Shown piece by piece: positions 24,885-36,372 of a stretch of DNA of 64,000 nt. Numbering within the stretch: position 1 is the stretch's first letter; each line of letters begins with the position of its first letter. The position numbers and the translations under genes were made by a program. Under the pieces are notes generated by a model. That model did no database searches. It was not told the origin of the DNA and saw only the letters and a list, made by a program, of their open reading frames with translations. Origin of the DNA: Carposina sasakii (lineage: Eukaryota; Arthropoda; Insecta; Lepidoptera; Carposinidae); contig CP053167.1 of the NCBI GenBank assembly GCA_014607495.2, positions 11,773,083 through 11,837,082 of the forward strand, given 5' to 3'.

Positions 24885-25270
24885 CATCATCATCATCATC
24901 ATTTATAGCCCTGAGAAGTCCACTGTTGGACATAGGCCCCCCCAACAACCTCCACTCCAACAACCTCTACTCCGACCGGTCGGAAGCAGCCTGCATCCAA
25001 CCGACGCCCGCAACCTTGGCCAGGTCATCCGTCCACCTCGCGGGTGGCCTTCCCACGATGCGCTTGCCGATACGTGGTATCCACTCTAGAACTTTCCGAC
25101 TCCATCGGCCATCAGTTCTTCGAGCTATGTGCCCTGCCCATTGCCACTTCAGCTTGCTGGACCGTTCAGCTATGTCGGTGATCTTTGTACGTCTGTGGAT
25201 CTCCTCATTTCTGATTCGATCACGCAGAGAGATGATGAGAGATCCCAAGCATAGCTCTCTCCATCGCTCG
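24885..25270 (-). mobile_element. 5'-truncated RTE-type LINE tail with 9-bp target duplication
   Basis: On the minus strand it encodes the typical C-terminal tail of lepidopteran RTE ORF2: KWQWAGHIARRTDGRW, then KVLEWIPRIGKRIVGRPPAR, then WTDDLAKVAGVGWMQAA. It ends in a TGA/ATC microsatellite (24885-24901) in place of poly(A), as RTE elements do. CTGTAATAT flanks it on both sides (24876-24884 and 25271-25279). Only the last ~390 bp inserted. Confidence 0.92.
24967..25248 (-). pseudogene. RTE ORF2 C-terminal fragment
   Basis: A 93-codon open stretch beginning at an internal Met and reading through the WAGHIARR and GRPPARWTDDL landmarks. Beyond AASDRSE the frame is lost, so the final residues before the usual stop are shifted. 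It holds no RT catalytic residues because the copy is 5'-truncated. It is non-functional. Confidence 0.85.
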
Positions 25271-25603
25271 CTGTAATATAATATATAGTAACTGTTTTTT
25301 TGTTGTTGTTACGTATGTGCATTTTTCTAGTTGAGGAACCACAATATTTTGCGCTGTGTTGTGCTCAAATCTGTATCTGAAATTACAGTGTTCAGGCATT
25401 AGGTAACGACATCTCGTGCAGCCCGCGCGTGCTCTCTGCAGCGGTACGAGCGCTGCATCACTAATAAGGAAGTCTTCGATGCAAGACCAGCTTAATTATT
25501 GCGGAGTCGATAACTTGTACGTACGTTATACATCTATGACCCGCTGTAATATGATATGGATCTACAGCCTCATACACTGGTAATTTATGTCCTTTGACAT
25601 TAA

Positions 25604-25751
25604 GGGTCGGTACAGGAAAACGTACGCTCGACGCACTAACGTATCATCGGTTGAGTGTGAACGGTCGAGTGTTTTTCTATACATTTTGTCTGTTCTGGCA
25701 TTACGCGACCGATAATACGCGACGCATGTTCCGTGAGATATGAACCGGCCC
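25604..25751. mobile_element. Short MITE, PIF/Harbinger-like
   Basis: Left end GGGTCGGTAC and right end GAACCGGCCC are imperfect inverted repeats, both flanked by TAA (25601-25603 and 25752-25754). A 3-bp TAA/TTA duplication with GGG..CCC ends fits PIF/Harbinger mobilisation. 148 bp, no ORF. Confidence 0.7.
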
Positions 25752-25754
25752 TAA

Positions 25755-26590
25755 ACCAGTATTTAGATAGAGCGACAAATCCACAGAGCTATATAATCCC
25801 AGGATTTTGACGTTTAGATGTGAGATATATCTTTCTCATCCATCTTATGATACGCTTGCAAAAACCATTGCCTGTAGGCTAGTAATAATACGAGTAACAT
25901 TAAAACATCACTCTTATAAATTTGATATGAATCTATGAGTTAGCTGACAACATCCCTGCTCTTTAACCAAAAGAGAAATCCTTGAGTCAATTGATCAATG
26001 TCGTAACTTTACAACGAGATATAACAACGTAATCGCGGGTAATTAATCTCCGGAAAGGTCTCGTCGTCGCGGGGTCGTGTCGCAACGTGTGTCGGACCAC
26101 CAAAGACGTAAAATTCGCACTTTCGCCACTGAACTTGACCATTCTGTGTATTACCATTTGCATTGCAGTACTTAAGATTTTACGGTGGCATAAAATCTGG
26201 TCTGCCGTTAAAAGGTCTTCGACACAACCAAAGCAAATGCTAACAGTTGTCGTCTCGCCTAGTTTAGATAACACTTACTTTTTATAGACAATAGAATAGA
26301 GTACCTCTAATAGTAGACTGGGTTTCTACCTTTTCAGATATGTGAACTTAAGCTTAACCAGTGAAACATTTAGAACACCTAGTGGTATTATCACATTGTT
26401 TAAGATTTTTTGTGATAGTGATAACACTGTCGCAATTAGGTAGTAGTTGACAATCAACGGAGATTTACCCTTAGTTTTCCAGGATTTCCAAGTGGATTAG
26501 AAATATAGGTAGCATCTTTGATAATATTGTGCATGTTATTTTCTCTAATTTGTATTAGATTCTAGCTTGTATATATATACTAATACTCAC
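25755..26590. other. Intron 2 remainder
   Basis: Intron 2 totals 1.9 kb. Apart from the RTE tail and the small MITE nothing is recognised. Confidence 0.45.
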
Positions 26591-26662
26591 AGGTCGCGCA
26601 GTCGTGTGGCAGGCAGCAGCGCGTCGCGCGGCAACGTCGAGATGTTATTGTATGACACATCT
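26591..26662 (-). CDS. LRR gene exon 2 (single leucine-rich repeat)
   Basis: A 72-bp exon with acceptor TTGTTCCAG and donor GTGAGTATTA. It translates in phase 2 as DVSYNNISTLPRDALLP then ATRLRD plus a split Leu. SYNNIS is the Asn turn of a canonical LRR. It continues directly from exon 1 (LLA + CT|A = Leu). It is separated from exon 1 by a 12.5-kb intron. A further 72-bp exon could have been missed without breaking frame. Confidence 0.88.
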
Positions 26663-29407
26663 CTGGAACAATACATATACTGAACAACTAGGAACACAAC
26701 AAAACGAACAGAGTAATTGGTTCTAATATTGTGCAAGACGTAGGTACTAAGGTTAGACGGCCATTTGCCTATAACTCTAATAGCTAACTCTTTTACTTCT
26801 AGAAATAAAACAATGGCACAGCTTTTACGCTAAAGCTTTGTTGCACTCAGTATCGTCTCCGCCTCCAGTTTATATAAAGCAGACATCGCGATCGTGCTTT
26901 TATCTGTAAGCAATAATGGCGTAGAATTGGCAATAAAAGGAATGAGCGCGTAATAGCCTTTTAGCACCAAACCATATAATTTTACGCGCGATCATTTTAT
27001 TGTTAACATAACGAGGCAAGTTTGTGGAGAGCGGGCTGTAACTATCGCATCAAGTGGGGATCGTAAAGAGTTCATCATGCAGCTGGGGGCGCTAGCTCCC
27101 TCGCAGCTTCCAGGATCCTCGACGAGAGCAACTAGCCTCCCGCCCCGGCAGCAGTTGCCAGACTAATGTCCGGGACATAAACTCATTGGCAACTGTTTAT
27201 GCCTACGTAATTTCTTGGATATTTCTCCCACAATAAAACCACTTGGGTTTTGCAATCGAAAAACTTCTTCAGTCGCTTTATTATTCAGTAGAAATGAGCA
27301 TTTATATGGGAATGGGACTAACTGCGAGTCTGTCGTAAAACAGCCAATTTATTTGTGTTCATCAATTCGTTCGGGGCTTATCATGATGAAGTTACAATTC
27401 AGCAGAGTAGGGGCAATAAACCCGCGTGCTGGCGGTGACGCGGCGGCCGTATAACTCGCGGAAAGACAAACATCTCGATAGCTCGACGCGATGTCGTGCA
27501 GATAGTCGAGCGCTCGCCAACAATCACTCGACTCATCGCGACCGCCGCAATAACCACCTCAAACGTACTTTTTACGAGTTAACTACGACTGAAAATATGT
27601 ATATAGTATGTAATATATGTATATGTATATAGTTAAAACAGTTCTGTGTACACAAACAAAGAGAATATAAAATACAGGACTAAGCTGCCGACTGTGTGCT
27701 AACAAGAAAAGTGTAATGGCGCGTCTAATTCAGAGTAAATGAAATTAAACTTGGACGGAGGTCTTGTATTAATTGTTTTGCTGGAGTCATTACTTACAGA
27801 GCCTGGTCAGAACTTTCCGACGTTTCATTTAGTAAAACCATGGTATCGTTCGTACCGTCTTATAGGCCCACATCGCATCCTATAAGGAAACCAAAGCTTT
27901 GATGGACCTTGACAGCGCGTGTATGTGATTCATTAAGTTCATAGTTAGAACTTTAAAACTTTCTTCAGGGCCAACTATTTACGGTACACGTTCAGGGATT
28001 GGACTTAAGTTGAATGAGCTGGGATATGTGCTTATCGGAGATTTAAAAAAATTAGGAAATTAGTTCCAAATACCCTCAATTTTAAATAGAGGTTAATGCT
28101 TTTATGTTGTAAAGAAACAGATCAAAGATAGTAATTACGGTAATACTTGGTATATCTTTACTACGGGTGTGGTGTCACCGTTATTGGCCATCCATCATTT
28201 CCGCTCCTCCTCCCCTCCCCCTTTCTGCTAGCCCCCCTCCGTCAGTGACATCCGCTTCAGATTTCCACCGAACTGATATTAATCCAATCATTGACACTTT
28301 TGCCGCAAAAAATTATCTACCCTCAATATTTATAGCCGTGATGAAACGGAGCGGATATGGGAGTGATGACTAGTCTGTGCTATGTATGTTATAAAAGTAC
28401 CTTAAAGTTCTGGAACGCTATACTTTAGCTAACTATGAAAGTAATTTATTCAGGTATTCGGATGTTTACATGTTTGTAACTCTTTCATGCAAAAACTAGA
28501 GAACGGATTTTAATACTTGGCAGTTCTATGATAGCTTATGTTAGGCTAAGTACACATACGACCAGTATCGGGAAAAGTCGAAAATGTTCACTAGTGATAC
28601 ATAACCAAGGAAGGTTTCTAGGCTCAAATTAGCTGTAAGTACCTAGATGTATCGGCACTGGCCTGAAAAGGTTAAACAGGACTTTCAGATTAGTAATTTA
28701 ATCTCCTGTTTATTCGGATTAATAAGGGTTCAAGGAAATAAAGCTTGGGTGAAGTGTGATAGTGGAAATAATGTACGTTGACTGTGATTGTAAAATCAAA
28801 GTTTTATATAGCAAGCTGGCGGTGCCTTTATGTAGGTAGACTGTAAAGTTCGTCGATAGTGCAGCGGTGAGGGGAGTGAGGAGGCGGGGGGGGGGGGTCG
28901 AGGCTTCAGAAGGTCAGCGACCCCGTCGGCCTACAGTTAATTAATTCATCCGGGCTGGGACCTCACCGCGGCGGGGACCATCCATTATATACTAATCGCC
29001 GTCTTAATTGGCGAGGAATGGACTAAGGATAGACGGCGTAGCAGACGGTGTTCAATGTACGAAGGTTTTGTTAATCTGGCATCTCTGTGAACTGTTTAAT
29101 TACATAACATGTGGCGTTGAAAGTTTTAACTCTTGTCTATATGATAATTACTTGACCATCGGTAACGGATGAAGCATTTGATGCGTTTTGGCAAGTTTTG
29201 GTGACTTCAGAATCATTTGCCTAATCTAACCAAATACCTGTAGCTATCTGCCAGGTTATATTGCTACACGCCTATGATGTTATGCTACAAAAGTCATGCA
29301 TGTTGTTTTTTCAGTCGGTAGCTCTCTGCAAACAATGTGTCTTCACATAGGGAAACTTCATATTGGAGCAACTATTGGTAGTTAAATAAGTTAATACATA
29401 CACATAC
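26663..29407. other. Intron 1, 3' third
   Basis: Non-coding. It contains a T-rich pyrimidine block at about 28195-28245, a G10 run near 28887 and a worn inverse copy of the CTTTCATGCAAAAACTAGAG repeat at about 28480-28510. No exon recognised. Confidence 0.45.
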
Positions 29408-29622
29408 ATATAATCTCACCTTTATCCCTTATCTTATAGGGTAGGCAGAGCACCAAGGGCCGATAGAACCACATGGTGCCACTTTTGACCAATTTTGAGG
29501 GTATAGTTGAGATGTACAAGTTCGGTTAGTAGTGACAGGTGGTCAGCCCATCGCCTACAAAACACCAAGACCCTCTTGTCCCTATACTGACTTGTACAGT
29601 ATGCCCGGGAAGAGAAGCAGCT
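29408..29622 (+). repeat. Dispersed repeat R2, copy 1
   Basis: Contains GGGTAGGCAGAGCACCAAGG, GAGATGTACAAGTTCGGTTA, GTGACAGGTGGTCAGCCCAT, CAAAACACCAAGACCCTCTT and GGGAAGAGAAGCAG. A near-identical inverse copy lies at 40198-40388 and lacks about 35 bp present here (29475-29510). Confidence 0.88.
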
Positions 29623-29705
29623 GTAGTATTAAGTATACGTTTTTTTTTCACTCCCAGAGCAGCATAGAAGAAATATAATATTAAATACTAGTCGTGTGCT
29701 GAATT

Positions 29706-29917
29706 GCTGATGCGGCGCTTCTAGAATACATCTCCTGCATCTCCTTTCGTGAATGTCATAAAAGTCGACTAAAGAACTCGGGTATTCTATCAGGCGATAA
29801 GCTAGCAACTTGTTACTGATCATTAATACCTGCCCTCGCTATTCTAAACGTGACTGTGGGAGCTCTCATATGATCCTTCAGTTCTGGCTATTCCATTTCG
29901 GAAACGCAGCCGTGTGA
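29706..29917 (+). repeat. Dispersed repeat R7, near full-length copy
   Basis: GCTGATGCGGCGCTTCTAGA, AGTCGACTAAAGAACTCGGG, GCTAGCAACTTGTTACTGAT, CTAAACGTGACTGTGGGAGC and GGAAACGCAGCCGTGTG follow in family order. Confidence 0.8.
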
Positions 29918-30642
29918 ATGTGTAATAACTAGCGCCGCGACTGCACCTGGAGGCCTGTGACGTCACAGCTGGACGTCGACCCGCGCTGGCCTGCAGCCAA
30001 GTGCAGTATGAATGCACTAGCTCGCCCCCCCTCTCCCCACAGCCGCACCCCACCCCGGAACACCCGGCTTGAATGGGCGAGAGTACGTACTGAATATTGC
30101 ACATTTGCCACGAATAGTTTTCAGGCAAATGTCAAGTGTTTATAGGCGTGAAGAGAGATGTGAAGGTATATGCTTGCCATATTTTTCTCTTGCGCTGTAG
30201 AATTGTCAAATATCTTAGATTGCACACATATATGCTTATACGCATATATGGTTATATACCCGAAATGAGTGGAAGAAGATCTCTGTCATCGTGCATCAGC
30301 ACGAGATGTAATCTTACATTTTATATGTAGGTCAATAATAAGTCGCGAGCAGGTAGACTATGACAAACGCATGGGAAGGATATTAGGAAGTTTACTGCTA
30401 ATATTCCTATTTAGTAATCCGCAAACAAGACGGGTAGAATAGTTGCTCAGTGCCGCGAGCGAGGCTACACACAGCCGGCCTAGTTGCGCATGCGATGCAC
30501 GATCATTACGCGCGTGCGCACTGCCAACTACCGCGAGGTCGACATTCGCACTGATATACTAATGTTCACCTTTGCATATACTTTGGTGAGAGAATAGGTG
30601 AGTGTGTCATTCGCTTTATATGCAGATGATTGAGTTTTCCGT

Positions 30643-30847
30643 GCTGATGCGCGGCTTCACTAGAATGTATCTGCTGCATTTCCTTCCGTACATGTCGTTA
30701 GAGTCGACTAAGGAACTTGGACATTCCCTCAGCAACTTGTATCTGATCGTTACCATCTGTGCTCACTATGCTACACACACGTTACTGTTAGATGTCCCTT
30801 ATGATCTTGCGGTTCTGGCTACCCCATTTAGGAAACTCTACTCCTGT
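30643..30847 (+). repeat. Dispersed repeat R7, near full-length copy
   Basis: GCTGATGCGCGGCTTCACTA, TTTCCTTCCGTACATGTCGT, AGAGTCGACTAAGGAACTTG, CAGCAACTTGTATCTGATCG and TTATGATCTTGCGGTTCTGG in order. It is less than 1 kb from the copy at 29706, in the same orientation. Confidence 0.8.
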
Positions 30848-31404
30848 ATTCATCAAATTGTTACCAAATCTACAGCTTATTTGATTGTGTGAGATGATCT
30901 AGTAGCAATATTGGGTACAGTCGACCCCGGTATCCCCAAGTGACCATAATGTATACCAGCTGTAGCTCCAAGTGTTGCCGACTGTACGCGTATAGAAAGG
31001 CGATTCAAGTCCAATCGATGTCGAGAGCTGATTGCACACAGACCGGTCACGAGCTTCAAGTGTACGCAAATGTACAGAGTAGAGAGAGACACACTCTGAA
31101 TGCCTGTTTGAAGCACATTTGTGGTATATCCATGTCTATTAGATAGCTTTTAAATATCTCTGTATATTAATGCATGGGATTAAAAAAATTGTAAGCCTTA
31201 AAATCTCTAACGTTTGTAATGATGATGACGATGATGATCTCCGACCGTATTTCGGCCAAAGCGACCAATCTCTACGGAGATTGGTCAGGTACGCAGGAGA
31301 TATCAAGGTGCACAAGTGTGTGCGCAAACACAGATGCACTCTCTATTCCGTTACTCTCATAGTCCGATGGGACGGAAAGCCGACACGACCGGAGAGGATC
31401 AGGC

Positions 31405-31578
31405 GTAGGACCAACGGTTTTACGTGCTTACCGAGGCACAAGCTAAGTGACAATTTTGCAACATTAAAATCTGTACATGAAATAAATTCATTGGTACAGG
31501 CCCGTGACTGGAATCGAACTTACGCCTCCCACTTGGAAGGTGCACGTCTTAACCACTGGGCTATCACCGCTTTATAAT
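31405..31578 (-). repeat. tRNA-derived SINE, minus strand
   Basis: On the minus strand GCGGTGATAGCCCAGTGG (box A region) is followed by GTTAAGACGTGCACCTTCC and box B GTTCGATTCC, then a SINE body through TACGTAAAACC. The head GCGGTGATAGCCCAGT is typical of the most abundant lepidopteran tRNA-SINEs. It does not fold as a working tRNA. Confidence 0.85.
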
Positions 31579-31857
31579 ATACGTACGTTATAAATACTGA
31601 ACGTGTTAGCCAGCAGGTGGGACTCCCCTCTAATGGAGAGATGGATGCGGTTACACAGGTGCACAAGTTGGATCCCTCCTTAATTGAGCCCAATTCAATG
31701 TTGTTATTGTATTTTTATTATTTCACTGATTTAATTTAATGCAATTTTATGATCAATTTTATTTGTATTTATTTACTAACATAGTATATAAGGCATCTAT
31801 TAACTACATAGTTAGTATGGATTAATATCTGAAATAAAATGTTTGAATTTGAATATC

Positions 31858-31966
31858 CAGACAGATGGACTGGGAAGAAGACTTGAAGAGGGCGCTTGAA
31901 AACGGGTGTTCGAGCCTTGTGGCGTGCTCTGGGGGAGGCCTACGTCCAGTAGTGGACTGTAATTAC
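31858..31966 (+). repeat. RTE LINE 3'-end fragment
   Basis: A short plus-strand fragment, in broken frames, of the RTE ORF2 tail: GACAGATGGACTGG, GTGGCGTGCTCTGGG (ALWRALG) and GAGGCCTACGTCCAGTAGTG (EAYVQ-WT). It lacks the 3' microsatellite. An independent copy from the one at 24885. Confidence 0.7.
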
Positions 31967-32075
31967 GAGTATAGGCTGCGTGTATGTAATGCGACGATAA
32001 GTTTAACCCTAATATGGGCTGATAGGTAAAAAGTTGTTTTTTGTATAATCTGCATACTTAGGCAGTATCATAGTA

Positions 32076-32443
32076 CAGTGCAACCTCGGCTTAACAAATC
32101 TGAAGGGAGCAAGTAAATATTTGTTATATCAAGTAATTCGTTGAACTGAGGTTTGTTATGTTGAGGTTAGTTGGGCTAAAGTTCGTTATAAAGAGGTAAA
32201 AGCGTGTTGAAAGCTGTTGCGACATGAGTCAATCAGATACTATGAAATCAAGGCTTCTACATTGATAGGAACTTTAAAAGTTGAATTTTTTTCTTGATAG
32301 TCAAAAATTCGTTATAAAGAGGTTATTCACAAAAAATGTTCGCAATGTAAATTGACTCTTATGGACAATTCAAGGGGATAACCGCAGAATTTGTTAAATC
32401 GAGGATATCGTTATATTGAGGTACGTTATATTAAGGTTGCAAT
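32076..32443. mobile_element. pogo/Tigger-like MITE, TA target duplication
   Basis: Left end CAGTGCAACCTCGGCTTAAC and right end TATTAAGGTTGCAAT are inverted, with sub-terminal TTCGTTATAAAGAGG and CGTTATATTGAGG repeated inside. TA flanks at 32074-32075 and 32444-32445. The CAGTG(A/C)AACCTCG...TTAAC terminus and TA site are those of pogo/Tigger-type Tc1/mariner elements. No transposase ORF. Confidence 0.8.
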
Positions 32444-32445
32444 TA

Positions 32446-35400
32446 CCTCGTAATGTGTGTTTCTACGAGCAACTAATATGATCTCAACAAAGTATTAAAA
32501 GCTTCCTGCAGAAACCTTGCAAGTATGTAATAATAACGAGTATAAGTAGATTGTCTTTTCGCGATGTGAGTGATAACAACCCCTCGGGACCCTGTATGTG
32601 GAGGGGGCTCTGACAGTGGGGATCCTACATGCGACGGGCCCTTATTTAAGGCCCCGCAACATGTGTTTCTGTAACAGGAAGTTTACGGGACGTATTTCAG
32701 CAATTGAAATGTACAGAATATCGATGTTCTTTTCATGGTTCACCTATGAATATGTAAAGTGAACTTGGATTTTTCTTGAGTGAACACTTTACGGTCGGTC
32801 TGACAATTTAGGTACTTGAGAGGTCTGTGAGGCCCGCGGGGCAGTCTAGACGCGGGGGAGGGGAGGAAAACAGCTCTATGTAGCGATGAGTCCAGCATCC
32901 CTCACGTTACATACACAAGCACATTATGTATATATCCTCGTAAAGTATCGAGGAGCTCCACAATGTATCGACTCGAGTAGGTCAAAAACAAGTTTATCAT
33001 GATCGCGCTGGCACGGGCCCAAGTTTCCAGGGGGCGCCACTTGTCTTCATCTCGGGATATATTTGAAGTTTTGGGTTTTTTAACGACCGATTAACTACCA
33101 CAACTGATTTGTACTCGTGCGAGCTAAAAACAGTTTTATGACATCGGTAATAAGAACGTACACCACGCGTTCCGTTATCCGTCAGCGTACTTTGTTTACG
33201 TTCTGATGTAAGACTAATATGTCATGTGAGACACCCCTTTTTCACCCTTAGTGGCTTGTTGTACAACAATATTGCTCTAGATGGGTTGTTTCTGTTCCTC
33301 CCCGTCACGCGTCACGTTCGCGGACGTGTCTCGGGCGGGACTCGCGTGACGCCCGGGGCTCGGACACATAATAACAACCGCCAACAGGACCTCGTGTATT
33401 ATTTGGAAATATATCATCCCTTCTTACTTACTTATCATCCCGTTTCTCCTGTTAGGTTAAAATAACAGTCTCTATTATGCAGGATGATTTTTGATCGTCC
33501 ACGTTCCCGAAAACTACGGAATCTTTTCATCATCACGATCATTATTCTCCATGGAAGCATACCTGGGAAGTGTCTGGTTTCCAAAATATTAGGGTCTAAA
33601 GTTGAGTAAATAGACTGCGTTTTTCTGCATAAATGCACATAGACGCGCGTAGCAAGATTTTTTCATTTTTTCATTTTTTTTAAAGGTTTACTCTAACTCC
33701 ATTAGTTTTATAAAATTATTAATAAATTCCATTAGTTTTTTTAATGTCGCACTGGTTATGAAGTAAACAATCTTCAATCACGTCAATTCACATGATCTGG
33801 TGGACACAATGTACAATGAATGCTCGTGAACTGACCGTAAACTTCTCTTAGTAATGTATCTATTGCCAACTAATAAATCGGGGTCTACAACCCCTGCCGA
33901 GACATTAGCACGTCATCCATCACCGGCTCACCGCTCCGGCCGGCCGCGCGCACTCGCACCGCCGCCGCAATCGACACGCCACATGATTGATAGTCGCGGG
34001 GATGTTTGCACACCCTGACTAATATATGGCCTACCTCGCTGGAGCAATCCGCTAATCGAATACATGAGGACTATTACTTCCGCAAACAACTTCCCCTCGC
34101 GGTGTACACAACTAACTCGATCACGGAGCAAATCTTTGCGTTTCGCATTACTCGTACCTACTTATTTTCTTATAGTAAAGTTGTGCCTCGTCATGATGAA
34201 CGAGTGTTCATTTCACATGCAGATGTAGCTTTAGATAGTGACGTAGTGTTACATGTAGGGGGGGGCAGTATGAATAGTTATGAGGCGGTGACTTTGCTCG
34301 ACCGAACAAGTACATCGTTTTGCATTCCAGTTTTTATATCGCCTTTGGAACTATCACTAGACTTGAACACATTGAAATAATACTTTTACGAAGCCGAGTT
34401 CTCCCTAAGTCATGTGTCATCGTGGTGCTTTATAGTGGTTATTTGTGGTGCTTACGACGCTGATGGGGGGGGGAGATGGGTGCCTCCGGTGTCATACGTC
34501 GTGACGGACGGCCTTACGGCGCTACATTCCAGTCCGCTGCACACTCTATGAATTTCGAGGACATCAGACACAAATGAACGCACAGACATCATTACCGTTG
34601 CGTTCTGAATTAATTTTCCTCTCGAGATGCCCGAGGGTCGAGAGGTGCGAGGCGCGGGGTGCAAACAGCCTTGCATCTGTGAGAGCATCCACTTGCACCC
34701 GCTATCGAGAGGCTCACAGTTAAGCCTCTATCGAGCCTCGGGGACTCTGCCGCTAATTGCCCCCGATCCTGCGTCCTCGGCTATAAATAGAACCTCCCCC
34801 ATCCCCATTCACCCGCTCTCAGTTGCAGCTTCCCAACAAACTCGACGATATCTTTTTATCGCATTTCACAACAGCTCGGATATCTTTACATTTTATTTTC
34901 TTGTTGCACTACAAGGTAAGATCGCTGGAGAAGTTCCTTTGTTATTGAGATCGCATCGATCCCGGGAACTGTTTATTTATTTCAAGGAGATTTTATGTCG
35001 AGTATTAGGTCAATCTCTGGAACACGGATTATTTGCGTCCATTAAATTGCATCTTCCAGACTACCTCGGTTTGGTTTATCTGATAGAAGCATATCTTCGT
35101 GTAAAGCTGTTTACGAGGTGTTTATTAACCTGAGATATAATTTACGAGGTCATAAATAACTAGGTATGTAGACACGCGGTCCGCCTCACGCTCACGAGCC
35201 GCTCGTGCTTTTCATCTTTGTTTTTGTTTTTTGTTCGGCCCAGGAAATATTAAACAATTTACATTTAGACTACAATTAGAACATACATAATATACAGTTA
35301 GCTAAAGATAATATCAATTAAAATTAAAATAAAAAAGGGTAAAATATAAAACATGAAATTAAGTCCGTGTAGTTTATTTAAATCTAATAGGTATAAGTAT

Positions 35401-36223
35401 TCTCGACTTTTTGCAAAAATAAATTATTAGGGTTCTACTAAAAAATTAGTACCACTCTAGAGAGATCTTAGGCCTACCTTTTCTAGTCCCAAAGGGGTAT
35501 AAAAATTACCGTTCTTTACACTACATTACGTATCTTATCTAAAGCCTATTAAGTTACCGTAATTAACTCTCTGAAACCCAATTACCATACAATAGGAGCA
35601 TGTATGTTATGTAGGATGTATAATGCTGTAACATGGTCGTAATCCCGAGGGTCCACATAAATCTCCTCGCATGTAGTAATCTGAGCCCGCAGCTTCCGAC
35701 ACTCCGACCCGTGTCAGGACTTTCCGACACCAGTGTCGAGAGTGTCAGCAGTGGCAGTGCTGGAACCATACTCGTTAATTACGATGTGAGGTCTCGTTAC
35801 CTTTCTACCTTCAGACCTTTAAGCTGATTGTCATTATTATTTATGAAATAAGTTAATTTAGTCCTTAATATTTTTATATGCGGTATATCATAGTCATTAC
35901 AAAATAATTTAATGCAGCGTTTTGTTATGCAAAATATTTGCAGTGTGTATTCCAAATACGTATTTACACTATTATTAGATCCAATGCTATGTTTCAGGAG
36001 TTACATTCAGTTTGTAGAAATTTATTTACTGAATTAATATAGTACACATTGCGCAAATTAATTACAAACAAGCTCCAGATGTTTCCACTTCTGAATACCG
36101 ATAATAAACTCGGTGATGAACGTGAATTAGGAGGAACAGGTTTGGATCAGTAAGAGATGTTATTGTTAGGTAGTCGATTTAAGTACCTAGGCGAGTAACT
36201 TTACATACATATACGAGTAGACA
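32446..36223. other. Intron 1, central part
   Basis: About 3.8 kb without recognised genes. GC-rich patches at 33300-33370, 33910-33980 and 34620-34760 were checked and have no LRR codons with matching splice sites. A G-rich run sits at 34258-34265. Confidence 0.45.
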
Positions 36224-36372
36224 CAGCTGTTTCCGGAAACGGGGTAACCAGAACTGCAGAACCATAAGCGAGATCATACAGCCACGTTTAACATAGAGTG
36301 GACAGATTTCAATGATTAGTGACATATAGATAGCTTATCGTCTAAGAGAATGCCCGAGTTACTCGTTTACAG
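36224..36372 (-). repeat. Dispersed repeat R7, inverse copy
   Basis: Read on the minus strand it gives AACTCGGGCATTCTCTTAGA, CGATAAGC, GTTAAACGTGGCTGTATGAT, TTCTGCAGTTCTGGTTACCC and GGAAACAGCTGTGTC in family order. It is the only copy in opposite orientation to the others. Confidence 0.75.

Noticed and set aside
28195..28373. 68-codon frame starting near 28167
   Set aside because: Composition-driven Pro/Ser run over a C/T-rich tract.
33910..34760. GC-rich islands in intron 1 as extra exons or an alternative promoter
   Set aside because: No LRR codons in phase 2 with paired acceptor and donor; no clear promoter motif.
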